The position numbers and the translations under genes were made by a program. Shown here piece by piece: positions 29,713 through 37,205 of a stretch of DNA of 64,000 bases. The stretch's first letter is position 1. Each line of letters opens with the position of its first letter. The notes under the pieces are model-generated. The model saw only the letters and a program-made list of their open reading frames with translations. It searched no databases and was not told the origin of the DNA. Origin of the DNA: Halomonas sp. NO4 (GTDB taxonomy: Bacteria > Pseudomonadota > Gammaproteobacteria > Pseudomonadales > Halomonadaceae); the NCBI RefSeq assembly GCF_010994375.1, contig NZ_WHMA01000003.1:186001-250000 (forward strand), read 5' to 3'.

Positions 29713-30798
29713 ATGAAACAGATTCGACATTTCCTCCCTTTGCCAATTGTATCTTTATGCCTGACATTTGCCAGTCTTGCAAATGCACAGGAAAATTCTG
29801 GCAGCGATCCCGCGCTGGCACGAGAGGCACCTGTGGGTCAGGCACCTCAACGACAGCAGGAGCAACCCGAAGTCCAGGCTATCTCGGATATTGGCGGTGT
29901 GCTGACCCCTCGAGGTCAGCTGGTGATAGAACCGTCGTTGCAGTACTCCCACTCCAGCACCAACAGGTTGACCTTTCGGGGCGTCGAGATACTCAGCACC
30001 TTGCTGATCGGCATATTCGAAGCCGAAGACGCTGACCGTGATACCTGGACTACAGCCCTGACAGGACGTCTCGGCGTCACCGACCGGCTGGAGCTCGAAT
30101 TTAAAGTTCCCTATGTCTATCGTGATGATACATTATTTGCAACAGTGCAAGAAACAAACACTGACACCACTAGAAGTCTGTCTGAAAATGGTCTAGGTGA
30201 TATCGAGATCGCGGCACACTACCAAATGAATAGTGCCCAAAATGGCTGGCCCTATTTCGTCGGCAATCTTCGCTATAAATCAACGACCGGGGAAGGACCC
30301 TTTGATATCCGTCGCGATAATGAAGGGAACGAGTTGGAACTGGCTACGGGTTCCGGTTTTCATTCCATCGAGCCCAGCATAACCATGCTCTTCCCATCCG
30401 ATCCTGTGGTCTACTTTGCCAACCTAGGCTACCTCTACAATATTGAGGAAAATGTCAATGAGCAGATACGTGACGACGTGAGGGTCGGGGAAGTCGATCC
30501 CGGCGATGCCATTCGCCTCAGCTTCGGCATGGCCTATGCCATCAATGAGCGCAGTTCCTTCACGCTGGGTTTCAAGAACGATTTCATTGAAGAGACGGAA
30601 ACCGAATTCGTCAGCAGCGATGGAAACAACCCTAGGCTCGGCTCACGCTCGCTCAATGTGGCTTCTTTACTATTGGGCTGGTCCTATCAGCTCAGCCCGG
30701 TGACGTCCATGAACCTGGGGTTGGAACTGGGAGTTTCAGAGGATGCCCCGGATACCGTATTGACTTTGAGAGTGCCTTTCGGCATCAATGCCTACTGA
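29713..30798 (+). CDS. FapF-like outer-membrane beta-barrel transporter
   Basis: Predicted outer-membrane pore of 361 residues for export of the nearby secreted proteins. A Sec signal peptide ends about ANA-QE (residue 25). A short Gln/Pro/Glu-rich linker (26-58) is followed by GGVLTPRGQLVIEPSLQYSHSSTNRLTFRGVEI, which I recognise as the FapF type, then alternating amphipathic strands to the C-terminal aromatic Tyr (RVPFGINAY). FapF of Pseudomonas has a longer N-terminal coiled coil; here only about 35 residues are available. It is convergent with the matrix operon and shares a terminator with it. The general phenol-pathway-type transporter barrel family is the alternative label. Confidence 0.72.
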   Translation: MKQIRHFLPLPIVSLCLTFASLANAQENSGSDPALAREAPVGQAPQRQQEQPEVQAISDIGGVLTPRGQLVIEPSLQYSHSSTNRLTFRGVEILSTLLIGIFEAEDADRDTWTTALTGRLGVTDRLELEFKVPYVYRDDTLFATVQETNTDTTRSLSENGLGDIEIAAHYQMNSAQNGWPYFVGNLRYKSTTGEGPFDIRRDNEGNELELATGSGFHSIEPSITMLFPSDPVVYFANLGYLYNIEENVNEQIRDDVRVGEVDPGDAIRLSFGMAYAINERSSFTLGFKNDFIEETETEFVSSDGNNPRLGSRSLNVASLLLGWSYQLSPVTSMNLGLELGVSEDAPDTVLTLRVPFGINAY

Positions 30799-30821
30799 TG
30801 ACATTACCTGGTACATAGAAT

Positions 30822-30851
30822 ACGCCCCGCATGGAACTCCATGCGGGGCGT
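30822..30851. terminator. Bidirectional terminator between barrel gene and matrix operon
   Basis: A perfect 14-bp stem ACGCCCCGCATGGA/TCCATGCGGGGCGT with a 2-base loop in the 76-base convergent gap; it can serve both transcripts, although T-runs are short. Confidence 0.75.
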
Positions 30852-30874
30852 CAGTCACAACGCCGAATTCGCTA

Positions 30875-31510
30875 TCAACGTAACAACGAATTGATGACGC
30901 GGGTATGTGCACTCAAACTGCGCAACGCCTCCATATTTTTGACAGAGACGTTGATATCGATCTGGTTGCTGATCTTCCTGTTATTTGCATTGCTCACGAC
31001 ACCACCGATAATGGCCTGATTGGTGATGCGGTGTAGAACCGCTGTGAAGCCTTTCGTGTCGTTCAGTGCCATGCCGGAAAAGTCGCTCATCCCCGGTAAT
31101 GAGATGCCATTCGGACTTACATTCGCGACATTATTGCTTGAAGGATTAACGTTATGAGCCTTTCCGGTAGGATCGAACAGTGTCTGTGAAATGACATGGG
31201 GGCCTGTATTCCTGAACTCGATTTGTGTCTGCTGCATTACGTCATCGATCATGGATCGAACCTGGGCTCCAAAATCAAGATCCAGACCATTGATCGAGAA
31301 ACCGCCTCTCAACTCGGCCATGTCAGTGCTATCGATGACTTTCAGAACAGGGCTGGCAAACCCCCTTGCGTAAGTGGCCGTTCCGAGATCCTGATGATGA
31401 GTTCGCTCATCCAGTTCATCAAGGAAACCCGCAGCCTGTGCCCCCGCGGTCATTCCTGACACCATGGCTAGACTCAGCATGGTTCCTACCAAACGCCGAT
31501 AGCCGTTCAT
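30875..31510 (-). CDS. Secreted FapE-like protein with ELRGG motif
   Basis: Predicted secreted component of the matrix system, 211 residues. A Sec signal peptide (hydrophobic to about residue 23, then AQAAG) is followed by a 40-residue pro-like segment ending in VIDSTDMAELRGGF; the GG at residues 69-70 resembles a double-glycine cleavage site. The remainder, SINGLDLDFG onward, is Asn/Ser-rich and ends in two predicted beta/alpha segments without Cys. The ATG at 31510 has GGAGGAG six bases upstream; an in-frame ATG at 31540 overlaps the C39 gene stop. It is the last gene of the four-gene operon. Similarity to FapE is from overall position and the LRGG segment, not from a search. Confidence 0.62.
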   Translation of the reverse strand: MNGYRRLVGTMLSLAMVSGMTAGAQAAGFLDELDERTHHQDLGTATYARGFASPVLKVIDSTDMAELRGGFSINGLDLDFGAQVRSMIDDVMQQTQIEFRNTGPHVISQTLFDPTGKAHNVNPSSNNVANVSPNGISLPGMSDFSGMALNDTKGFTAVLHRITNQAIIGGVVSNANNRKISNQIDINVSVKNMEALRSLSAHTRVINSLLR

Positions 31511-31536
31511 CATACTCCTCCTGCCAGTTCGCCAAT

Positions 31537-32229
31537 TCATTTCCCCAATTCATTGGGACCCGGCATCAACAACATCGCCGTACCGATGTCGGTCCGCCGT
31601 CGCCCCTGACCGATTGGAGCGCTTGGGCGAATGGCCCAGTCTCGCTCATGGTTGAAGTTTTGCTTGGCAACGGCCATATCAGCCCTGGCGCCTAGCACCG
31701 TACCCTGCCAGAGGGTTTCGAAGTGCTCCTTGGGTACGACGACACTACCAACTGCCGGATCGCCGATCAGCACTCGGCCTTCATCCATTCCCTTGATGAC
31801 AACGAAGTGCTTATACCCTCCGGTGTTGATCAATGTGATGGAAGGTGCACCAATTTTGAGATAGTCATCCAGATCAACCTTGAAGCCATCGGAATCGAGG
31901 CCTTGGCTGTCCAGATAGTTCTTCATGTCGAGCATCGAAAAACCATGGTTTTCAATCTGTTCTCGATCACCGACAGAGATCATATATTCGAAGACTTCCG
32001 CCTCCGTCGTTTCACGACCGTAATGATAGGTCAGAAGCGTTGCCACAGCGGCTGCGCCACAGCTGTAGTCATACTGCTGCGGTACCACTTGATCCCAACG
32101 CATCTCGTTGATGCTACGTGCCTCGACGTTGAAAGAGCCGAAACCGCCGGCCACCGTGACGGGGCCGGCGATAGCGGGCAGGGCAACCAGCGGCCACGCA
32201 GCAGCCATCACCAACGCAGTCCATTTCAT
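31537..32229 (-). CDS. Periplasmic C39-family peptidase (FapD-like)
   Basis: Cysteine peptidase of 230 residues with a Sec signal peptide (to about AIA-GP, residue 21) and no ABC-transporter part. The C39 fold residues are visible: Gln51/52, Cys57 in QQYDYSCGAAAVATLL, His141 in GGYKHFVVIKG and Asp157 in VLIGDPAVG. C39 domains cleave after double glycines in leader peptides; FapD of the Pseudomonas Fap amyloid operon has the same signal-peptide-plus-C39 layout. The downstream gene carries an ELRGG motif and is a candidate substrate. A GGGAG site precedes the ATG at 32229. About 50 C-terminal residues have no clear family match. Confidence 0.85.
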   Translation of the reverse strand: MKWTALVMAAAWPLVALPAIAGPVTVAGGFGSFNVEARSINEMRWDQVVPQQYDYSCGAAAVATLLTYHYGRETTEAEVFEYMISVGDREQIENHGFSMLDMKNYLDSQGLDSDGFKVDLDDYLKIGAPSITLINTGGYKHFVVIKGMDEGRVLIGDPAVGSVVVPKEHFETLWQGTVLGARADMAVAKQNFNHERDWAIRPSAPIGQGRRRTDIGTAMLLMPGPNELGK

Positions 32230-32243
32230 AGTGCTTCTCCCGG

Positions 32244-32645
32244 TCAGGGATTATTCACTGGTGCGTAGATGCTGATCGACACGCCGGTATTCACGGCATT
32301 GCCGTTGCCTGTCAGGAAGTTGAAATTACCAATACCCGAGAAGCCATCCATTGCCCCAGCTTCGACATTGACACCGCCTGTGATGATGGTGCCCGCGGTG
32401 AAAGAGGCATCGCTGACGGCCGCTTCCATGTTCTGGATACTCTGGACCGACACGAGATCCTTGAACCCCTCACGACCGCGCAGTTGCTCCAACTCACCAC
32501 CATCCACTTCCTGAAGCGTCGCAAAACCCTCGGGTTCAGACGCCGTCTCATCTGCCAGGCTAATCCCCGATACGCACAGGAAACTCCCCAGACCGATAGC
32601 AATCGGTAAATATCGCGTCCAACGGATCTTCAAAACACAGTTCAT
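32244..32645 (-). CDS. Small secreted matrix protein with LRGREG motif
   Basis: A 133-residue protein with a Sec signal peptide (cleavage about SLA-DE, residue 31). After an acidic stretch comes DGGELEQLRGREGF (residues 48-61), similar to the ELRGGF of the operon's last gene. The mature part is rich in Gly, Asn and small residues, alternating in a way expected of beta-strand fibre proteins (GTIITGGVNVEAG, then GIGNFNFLTGNGN to the end, without Cys after residue 24). I do not recognise a named family. Its place between the Gly/Asp-rich protein and the C39 peptidase suggests a minor fibre subunit or chaperone. A GGGAG site lies eight bases before the ATG. Confidence 0.68.
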   Translation of the reverse strand: MNCVLKIRWTRYLPIAIGLGSFLCVSGISLADETASEPEGFATLQEVDGGELEQLRGREGFKDLVSVQSIQNMEAAVSDASFTAGTIITGGVNVEAGAMDGFSGIGNFNFLTGNGNAVNTGVSISIYAPVNNP

Positions 32646-32675
32646 GACGTTGACTCCCTGGAGTTACGTGAACAC

Positions 32676-32738
32676 CCTTCGGTATCGACCGAAGGCGAGC
32701 CGATGCTCTGCATCGACCCGCCTCCGGCTCGTCGCCTT
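32676..32738 (-). repeat. Intercistronic hairpins after the Gly/Asp-rich gene
   Basis: Two hairpins lie in the 102-base gap: CCTTCGGT/ACCGAAGG (32676-32695) and a larger nested one with AAGGCGAGCC (32693-32702) pairing to GGCTCG and TCGCCTT (up to 32738), containing an inner CGATGC/GCATCG. There is no T-run. Such elements can stabilise the upstream message and lower expression of the downstream genes, which would fit a major structural protein followed by minor ones. Confidence 0.55.
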
Positions 32739-32747
32739 GAACGACGA

Positions 32748-33950
32748 TCAGTTGCCGATATTCACGTTGCTATGAGCGGCCACGTTGGTCGCTGCCAGCT
32801 GGGAGTTGTAGATACCGGTGGACAGGTTCATGTTGGCAATGCCGCCGAAGGTACCGGCGCCTGCCGCCATGGTGGCCGCCCCGGTGGCCAGGGTGGCATT
32901 GCCACCGGCACCACCGTTACCGCCGTTGCCACCGTTGCCTGCTTGGGCAAGGGTATCGCCATTGGTGGCAGTACCACCGCCGCCACCGCCGCCGTTACCG
33001 TTGCCGCCATTACCACCGGCCGCTGTGGCAGCACCGCCGTTACCACCGGCACCGCCGGTGCCCGTACCGGAACCGGTACCAGAAGCCGTTGACGTTCCGG
33101 AACCGGCACCGCCCGTACCACCCGTAGAGGTCTGGTTGGATGTAGCGTCGCCGCTGGTGGAGGCACCGCTGCTGGCTGCATTGGTGTTGGTGTTGTCGTC
33201 ATCATTCTTGAAGTCGTCGGCCTTGGCGTAGGCCTTGCCGCTGTCGGAGTAGCTGCCAGCGTAGCCGTCATCGTTCTGGGAGTCGGCATCGCCGCCATCA
33301 CCGTCAGCGTCACTCAGTCCGAGACCCAGGCCCAAGCCTACGCCGTCACCGCCGTCGTCACCGTCGCCGGCCTTGGCATAGCCCTTGCCGCCATCACCGC
33401 CTTTGCCCTTGCCGCCATCACCGCCGACGCCCACAGCTACAGGAACGGCCGCAGCATCACCGCCGTGACCACCGCGAGCGCCATCGTCGCCATCACCCGC
33501 CTTGATGTAGATCCTTGCCCCGGAAACCTTGGACTTGAGATCCTGATAGGCAATGACTTCCGTCACGGTGTTGAAGGACTCGCTCCAGGCACTGGCGTCA
33601 CCACCACGGCCAGAGGTTCCACCGGCCCCGCCGGCACCACCGGCACCGCCGGTTCCGGTCCCTGCGGTAGCCGCACTATCGGCAGCCTGGCCATTGCTGT
33701 TACTGCCGTCCTTGAAGTCGTCGACTTCATTCTCGGCTTCAGAAGACGCTGCGCTGGTGCCATGGCCACCCCAACCGCCATTGCCACCGTCAGCACTGCC
33801 GCTCTTGCCGCCAATAGCGACGGCTTCAGAATAAACTGAGTTCTTCTGGTCATCGCCGAAGTTGAACTTGTTGATGGGGTTGGCGTGTGCCGTAGAAATC
33901 GCCATTACCAATGCGAGTGCAGATGTTCCCGCTAGGACGTACTTGTTCAT
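32748..33950 (-). CDS. Secreted Gly/Asp-rich repetitive protein, likely major matrix component
   Basis: A 400-residue protein with a Sec signal peptide (MNKYVLAGTSALALVMAISTAHA, cleaved about residue 24), no Cys, and extremely high Gly, Ala and Asp. Approximate layout: N-terminal NFGDDQKNSVYSEAVAIGG, a Gly-rich block (50-118), a non-repetitive island SESFNTVTEVIAYQDL and onward (123-150), Asp/Gly blocks with AGDGDDG twice and DDFK twice (151-258), a Ser/Thr/Gly block (259-330), and a GGNGGNGG block before the conserved-looking C-terminus FGGIANMNLSTGIYN. Asp/Gly runs could bind calcium. It may be the major exported fibre, in the role of FapC, but with an unrelated repeat. The ATG at 33950 has GGAGAG upstream. 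Confidence 0.72.
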   Translation of the reverse strand: MNKYVLAGTSALALVMAISTAHANPINKFNFGDDQKNSVYSEAVAIGGKSGSADGGNGGWGGHGTSAASSEAENEVDDFKDGSNSNGQAADSAATAGTGTGGAGGAGGAGGTSGRGGDASAWSESFNTVTEVIAYQDLKSKVSGARIYIKAGDGDDGARGGHGGDAAAVPVAVGVGGDGGKGKGGDGGKGYAKAGDGDDGGDGVGLGLGLGLSDADGDGGDADSQNDDGYAGSYSDSGKAYAKADDFKNDDDNTNTNAASSGASTSGDATSNQTSTGGTGGAGSGTSTASGTGSGTGTGGAGGNGGAATAAGGNGGNGNGGGGGGGTATNGDTLAQAGNGGNGGNGGAGGNATLATGAATMAAGAGTFGGIANMNLSTGIYNSQLAATNVAAHSNVNIGN

Positions 33951-34417
33951 GGTCACTCTCCATTTCTACATGCATGTATCGTTTTCCCGACGACGCAAGT
34001 CAGCTTGACGATCACTTGAACCCTAGTGGGGGGACGTTCCCTCTTACTCTGCCTTTCACTATGGTTACGCTGACTTACTGTCGATTTACATTCAGCACAA
34101 TGCATGCCAGAAACGGATGAACCACGTTACTGACCGGTAATTCATTGAGTTAACGGGAGCTGTAGAGTTGGTCTCCTCGCTGACCGAGCTATCTGCCGGC
34201 GATTTCAACCCTAGGGTCTATCACAAACGAAACACTTTATTTAGCAGGCTTATTAAGAATACCAAGAGGCACGGGCAAGACAAGATGTTAACGATCTCAT
34301 CCGTTGTCCCGCCGATGAAACAGGTGGGGGAAAAATCGCCGAGCGACCGCTTCAGACAGTTACAATCACGCTACGTCGCCCGGCTTCTGGCGTTTCTGGC
34401 CATGCAACAGGAAAGGT
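33951..34417. other. Regulatory region upstream of the matrix operon
   Basis: 467 bases, A/T-rich, with no convincing gene. The sigma-54 element lies about 145 bases before the operon's start codon, giving a long 5' leader. The stretch up to hemL offers room for activator binding sites, but no clear inverted repeat was identified. Confidence 0.55.
34094..34110 (-). promoter_or_regulatory. Sigma-54 (-24/-12) promoter of the matrix operon
   Basis: On the minus strand the 17-mer CTGGCATGCATTGTGCT matches YTGGCACGRNNNTTGCW at the invariant GG and GC with the correct 10-base spacing, and at most other positions. It reads towards the Gly/Asp-rich gene and predicts a transcript start near 34083. 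Two sigma-54 activators are encoded 4-8 kb away in the same island. Confidence 0.72.
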
Positions 34418-35701
34418 TCAGCTCAGAGCGGCGAACGCCTTCTCCGAGGCATCCAGCGTCTTCTGGATGTCCTCCGGCATGTGTGCGCTGGACATGAAGC
34501 CGGCCTCGAAGGCCGAGGGTGCCAAATAGACGCCTTCGTCGAGCATCGCCGAGAAGAAGCGGCGGAAGGCGTCGGCGTCGCAGGCAGTGGCCTGGGCGAA
34601 GTTCTCCACGCGGCTCTGCCCGGTGAAGAAAAGCCCGAACATGCCCCCAGCGCGCTGGGTGATCATGGCCACACCGGCGGCCTCGGCGCGCTCCTGGAGG
34701 CCCTGGCAGAGGGTGTCGACGCGCTGAGTCAAGGCATCGTGGAAGCCGGGCTCGCGCAGCTTGGTCAGCAGCGCAATGCCCGCCGCCATGGCCAGCGGAT
34801 TGCCGGAGAGCGTACCCGCCTGGTAGACGGGGCCCAGCGGCGAGATGTGCTCCATGATCTCGCGCTTGCCGCCGAAGGCTCCCACCGGCATGCCGCCACC
34901 GACGATCTTGCCCAGACAGGTCAGGTCGGGCAGCACCCCGTATTGGGCCTGGGCGCCGCCCATGGCGACACGAAATCCGGTCATCACCTCGTCGAAGATC
35001 AGCACGCTGCCGTGCTCGTTGCACACCCGCCGGAGCGTCTCGAGGAAACCCGGCACCGGCGGGATACAGTTCATGTTGCCCGCCACCGGCTCGACGATGA
35101 TGCAGGCGATCTCGCTGCCGATCTCCTCAAAGCACGCCTCCACCGCATCGGCATCGTTGTAGGAGAGCGTGACGGTGTGCTCGGCCAGCGACGCCGGGAT
35201 GCCCGGCGAGCTCGGCTCGCCGTGGGTGAGCGCCCCGGAGCCCGCCTTGACCAGCAGCGAATCGGTATGGCCGTGGTAGTTGCCCTCGAACTTGACGATC
35301 TTGTCGCGTCCCGTGAAGCCCCGCGCCAGGCGGATGGCCGACATGGTCGCCTCGGTGCCGGAGTTGACCATGCGCACCATCTCGATGGTGGGAATCATCT
35401 CGCAGATGAGGTCCGCCATGGTGGTCTCGATGGCCGTGGGCGTACCGAAGGAGAGGCCGTTGTCGAGCCGCTCGCGCACCGCGCCCAGCACGTCGGGGTC
35501 GGCATGGCCGGTGATCATCGGCCCCCAGGAACCGACGTAGTCGACGTAGCGCTTGCCCTCGACGTCATAGAGGTAGGCTCCCTGGGCGCGCTCCATGAAG
35601 ACCGGCGGGCGATGGAGCCCCTTGAAGGCACGCACCGGCGAGTTGACGCCGCCGGGAATGTGTCGGCAGGCCTGTTCGAAGAGCTGTGCGGATGTGGTCA
35701 T
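34418..35701 (-). CDS. hemL: Glutamate-1-semialdehyde 2,1-aminomutase
   Basis: PLP enzyme that forms 5-aminolevulinate in the C5 heme pathway. The 427-residue protein has [12 protein letters not shown] at the N-terminus, [51 protein letters not shown] and the PLP-binding Lys in [16 protein letters not shown]. The start at 35701 is the family start; the open frame continues upstream without a coding look. It lies next to thiD and hemJ on the same strand; hemJ belongs to the same pathway. Confidence 0.97.
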   Translation of the reverse strand: MTTSAQLFEQACRHIPGGVNSPVRAFKGLHRPPVFMERAQGAYLYDVEGKRYVDYVGSWGPMITGHADPDVLGAVRERLDNGLSFGTPTAIETTMADLICEMIPTIEMVRMVNSGTEATMSAIRLARGFTGRDKIVKFEGNYHGHTDSLLVKAGSGALTHGEPSSPGIPASLAEHTVTLSYNDADAVEACFEEIGSEIACIIVEPVAGNMNCIPPVPGFLETLRRVCNEHGSVLIFDEVMTGFRVAMGGAQAQYGVLPDLTCLGKIVGGGMPVGAFGGKREIMEHISPLGPVYQAGTLSGNPLAMAAGIALLTKLREPGFHDALTQRVDTLCQGLQERAEAAGVAMITQRAGGMFGLFFTGQSRVENFAQATACDADAFRRFFSAMLDEGVYLAPSAFEAGFMSSAHMPEDIQKTLDASEKAFAALS

Positions 35702-35879
35702 GGCAGCCTCATTGCGGTTGCTGGTTGATAGCTGTGGATAATTGTCTGGATAACTTCTGCATGCGTGGTGAAAAAACGGTGATCGTCGGACATCCCATCG
35801 TCGGTCCGACCATTCTGGGCATCCCGGCAACGCCTGGCCAGCCCCGGGCCGGGGGAAGGCCGCGCCACCTTGCCGCCGG
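35702..35879. promoter_or_regulatory. hemL upstream region with DnaA box
   Basis: This 178-base gap carries a perfect DnaA box, TGTGGATAA (35733-35741), 32 bases upstream of the hemL start codon. A second perfect box (36333-36341) lies 600 bases away inside thiD. No clear sigma-70 promoter was recognised. Confidence 0.45.
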
Positions 35880-36695
35880 TCAAGGGAAACGGAGCCCCCC
35901 CTGAGGCCTGACCCGCTGCGGCAACCACTGCGCCGTACCGGGTTGCCAGCCACGGGCCAGGGCCTGCCAGGCCTGCGCCTGGGCCCGCTCGCAGGCCTGC
36001 GTCAAACCATCGCCGGCCGCCAACCGCGCCGCCAGCCCCGCGGCCAGGGTGCAACCCGAGCCGTGGTACCCGTGCGGCAAGCGCGGCCAGCGCCAGCGCT
36101 GCTCTCCCTCCGCAGTGAACAGCACCTGCTCCACCGTGTCCGGCGGCACTTCAGTTGCCGGCGTATCGGTCCCGGTAACCAGCACGGCTCGGCAGCCGTA
36201 CGCCTGCACCGCCTGCACGCGCGCGGCGTCATCTTCAGCCGTCTCGGCCAGGCGCGCCAGCTCCAGCCGATTGGGCGTCAAGATATCCACACGAGGCAGC
36301 AGCCGGGAGCGGAAGGCTTCGAGAAGACCGATTGTGGATAACTCTTTTCCTCCACCCGCCTTGAGCACCGGATCGACCACCAGCGGCACGCCGGGAAAGC
36401 GCGCCACGACGGCCACGGCCGCCTTCAGGGTCGCTTCACTGGCCAGCAGGCCCACTTTGATGGCGCCGATAGCGAACTCGTCGAGCGCCTCCGCCATCTC
36501 GATCATCGACTCTGCCTCGACCGGCGTCACTCGGCGCACATCGCGACAGCTCTGCACCGTCAGTGCCGTGGGGATCGTCACCGCCCAGCCGCCGCAGGCG
36601 GCCACGGCTTCCCGGTCGGCGATGAGGCCGGCGCCACCGGTCGGGTCGTGACCGGCGAGCACCAGCACCACGGGGAGCGTTCGGGACGATGGCAT
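35880..36695 (-). CDS. thiD: Hydroxymethylpyrimidine/phosphomethylpyrimidine kinase
   Basis: Ribokinase-fold enzyme that phosphorylates HMP and HMP-P in thiamine synthesis. The 271-residue protein has [21 protein letters not shown] at the N-terminus, [34 protein letters not shown] and, near the C-terminus, [19 protein letters not shown], which holds the anion hole and catalytic Asp/Cys-equivalent region (GSGCT). It stands between hemL and hemJ on the same strand, with 10 bases to hemJ. It could also act as a pyridoxal kinase-like enzyme, but context and motifs fit ThiD. Confidence 0.88.
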   Translation of the reverse strand: MPSSRTLPVVLVLAGHDPTGGAGLIADREAVAACGGWAVTIPTALTVQSCRDVRRVTPVEAESMIEMAEALDEFAIGAIKVGLLASEATLKAAVAVVARFPGVPLVVDPVLKAGGGKELSTIGLLEAFRSRLLPRVDILTPNRLELARLAETAEDDAARVQAVQAYGCRAVLVTGTDTPATEVPPDTVEQVLFTAEGEQRWRWPRLPHGYHGSGCTLAAGLAARLAAGDGLTQACERAQAQAWQALARGWQPGTAQWLPQRVRPQGGLRFP

Positions 36696-36705
36696 GGCGG
36701 CTTCC

Positions 36706-37137
36706 TCAGAACGGCTTGAGCACGGCCAGCAAGAGGATCGCCAGCAGGGCGATCACCGGCAGCTCGTTGAACACCCGGAAGAAGATGTGGGAGCGGCGGC
36801 ATTGCGCCTCAGCGAACTGCTTGAGAAAGCGCCCGCACAGATGGTGATAGCCGATGAGCGCCACCACCAGCAACAGCTTGACATGCAGCCAGCCCTGGCT
36901 GAACCAAGCCGGCGATAGCGCCAGCAGCACGCCGCCGAGCACCACCACCGCGATCATCGACGGCGTCATGATGCCGCGATAGAGCTTGCGTTCCATCACC
37001 CGGAAATAGTCGATGGCCTGGGTCTCGCCCCTGTCCCGGGCCAGGGCGTGGTAGACGTAGAGACGCGGCAGGTAGAACAGGGCGGCGAACCAGGTCACCA
37101 CGGCGGCCAGATGCAGGGCCTTGATCCACAGGTACAT
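36706..37137 (-). CDS. hemJ: Protoporphyrinogen IX oxidase HemJ (UPF0093/CopD-like membrane protein)
   Basis: Inner-membrane protein of 143 residues with four predicted membrane segments. It starts MYLWIKALHLAAVVTWFAALFYLPRLYVYH, the HemJ signature with the conserved His and Arg, and has KLYRGIMTPSMIAVV and GWLHVKLLLVV. HemJ oxidises protoporphyrinogen IX to protoporphyrin IX in the later steps of heme synthesis. Its neighbour hemL is in the same pathway. Length and topology match the family; CopD-type copper protein is a distant alternative. Confidence 0.85.
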   Translation of the reverse strand: MYLWIKALHLAAVVTWFAALFYLPRLYVYHALARDRGETQAIDYFRVMERKLYRGIMTPSMIAVVVLGGVLLALSPAWFSQGWLHVKLLLVVALIGYHHLCGRFLKQFAEAQCRRSHIFFRVFNELPVIALLAILLLAVLKPF

Positions 37138-37205
37138 GTCGGCTCCTCGACGGGAAGGCTAATTTGTCTCGCGCACCAGTTAATGGCGAGCCAATCTCAG
37201 GTGTA

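Noticed and set aside
32818-33231. Proline-rich plus-strand frames across the Gly/Asp-rich gene
   Set aside because: They are the reverse complement of Gly-rich codons (GGN/NCC) and give Pro/Ala runs; the minus strand has the signal peptide and ribosome site.
27902-34293. GTTAACG present at 27902, 34149 and 34287, all in regulatory regions of the island
   Set aside because: A seven-base match with a palindromic core is expected a few times by chance in AT-rich DNA; no longer shared sequence surrounds it.
25335-34417. The island as an integrated mobile element
   Set aside because: No integrase, transposase, flanking tRNA or direct repeats were found; only base composition differs.
34168-34497. 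A 109-codon plus-strand frame upstream of and overlapping hemL
   Set aside because: No family features, basic low-quality composition, and it runs antisense into hemL; not supported as a gene.
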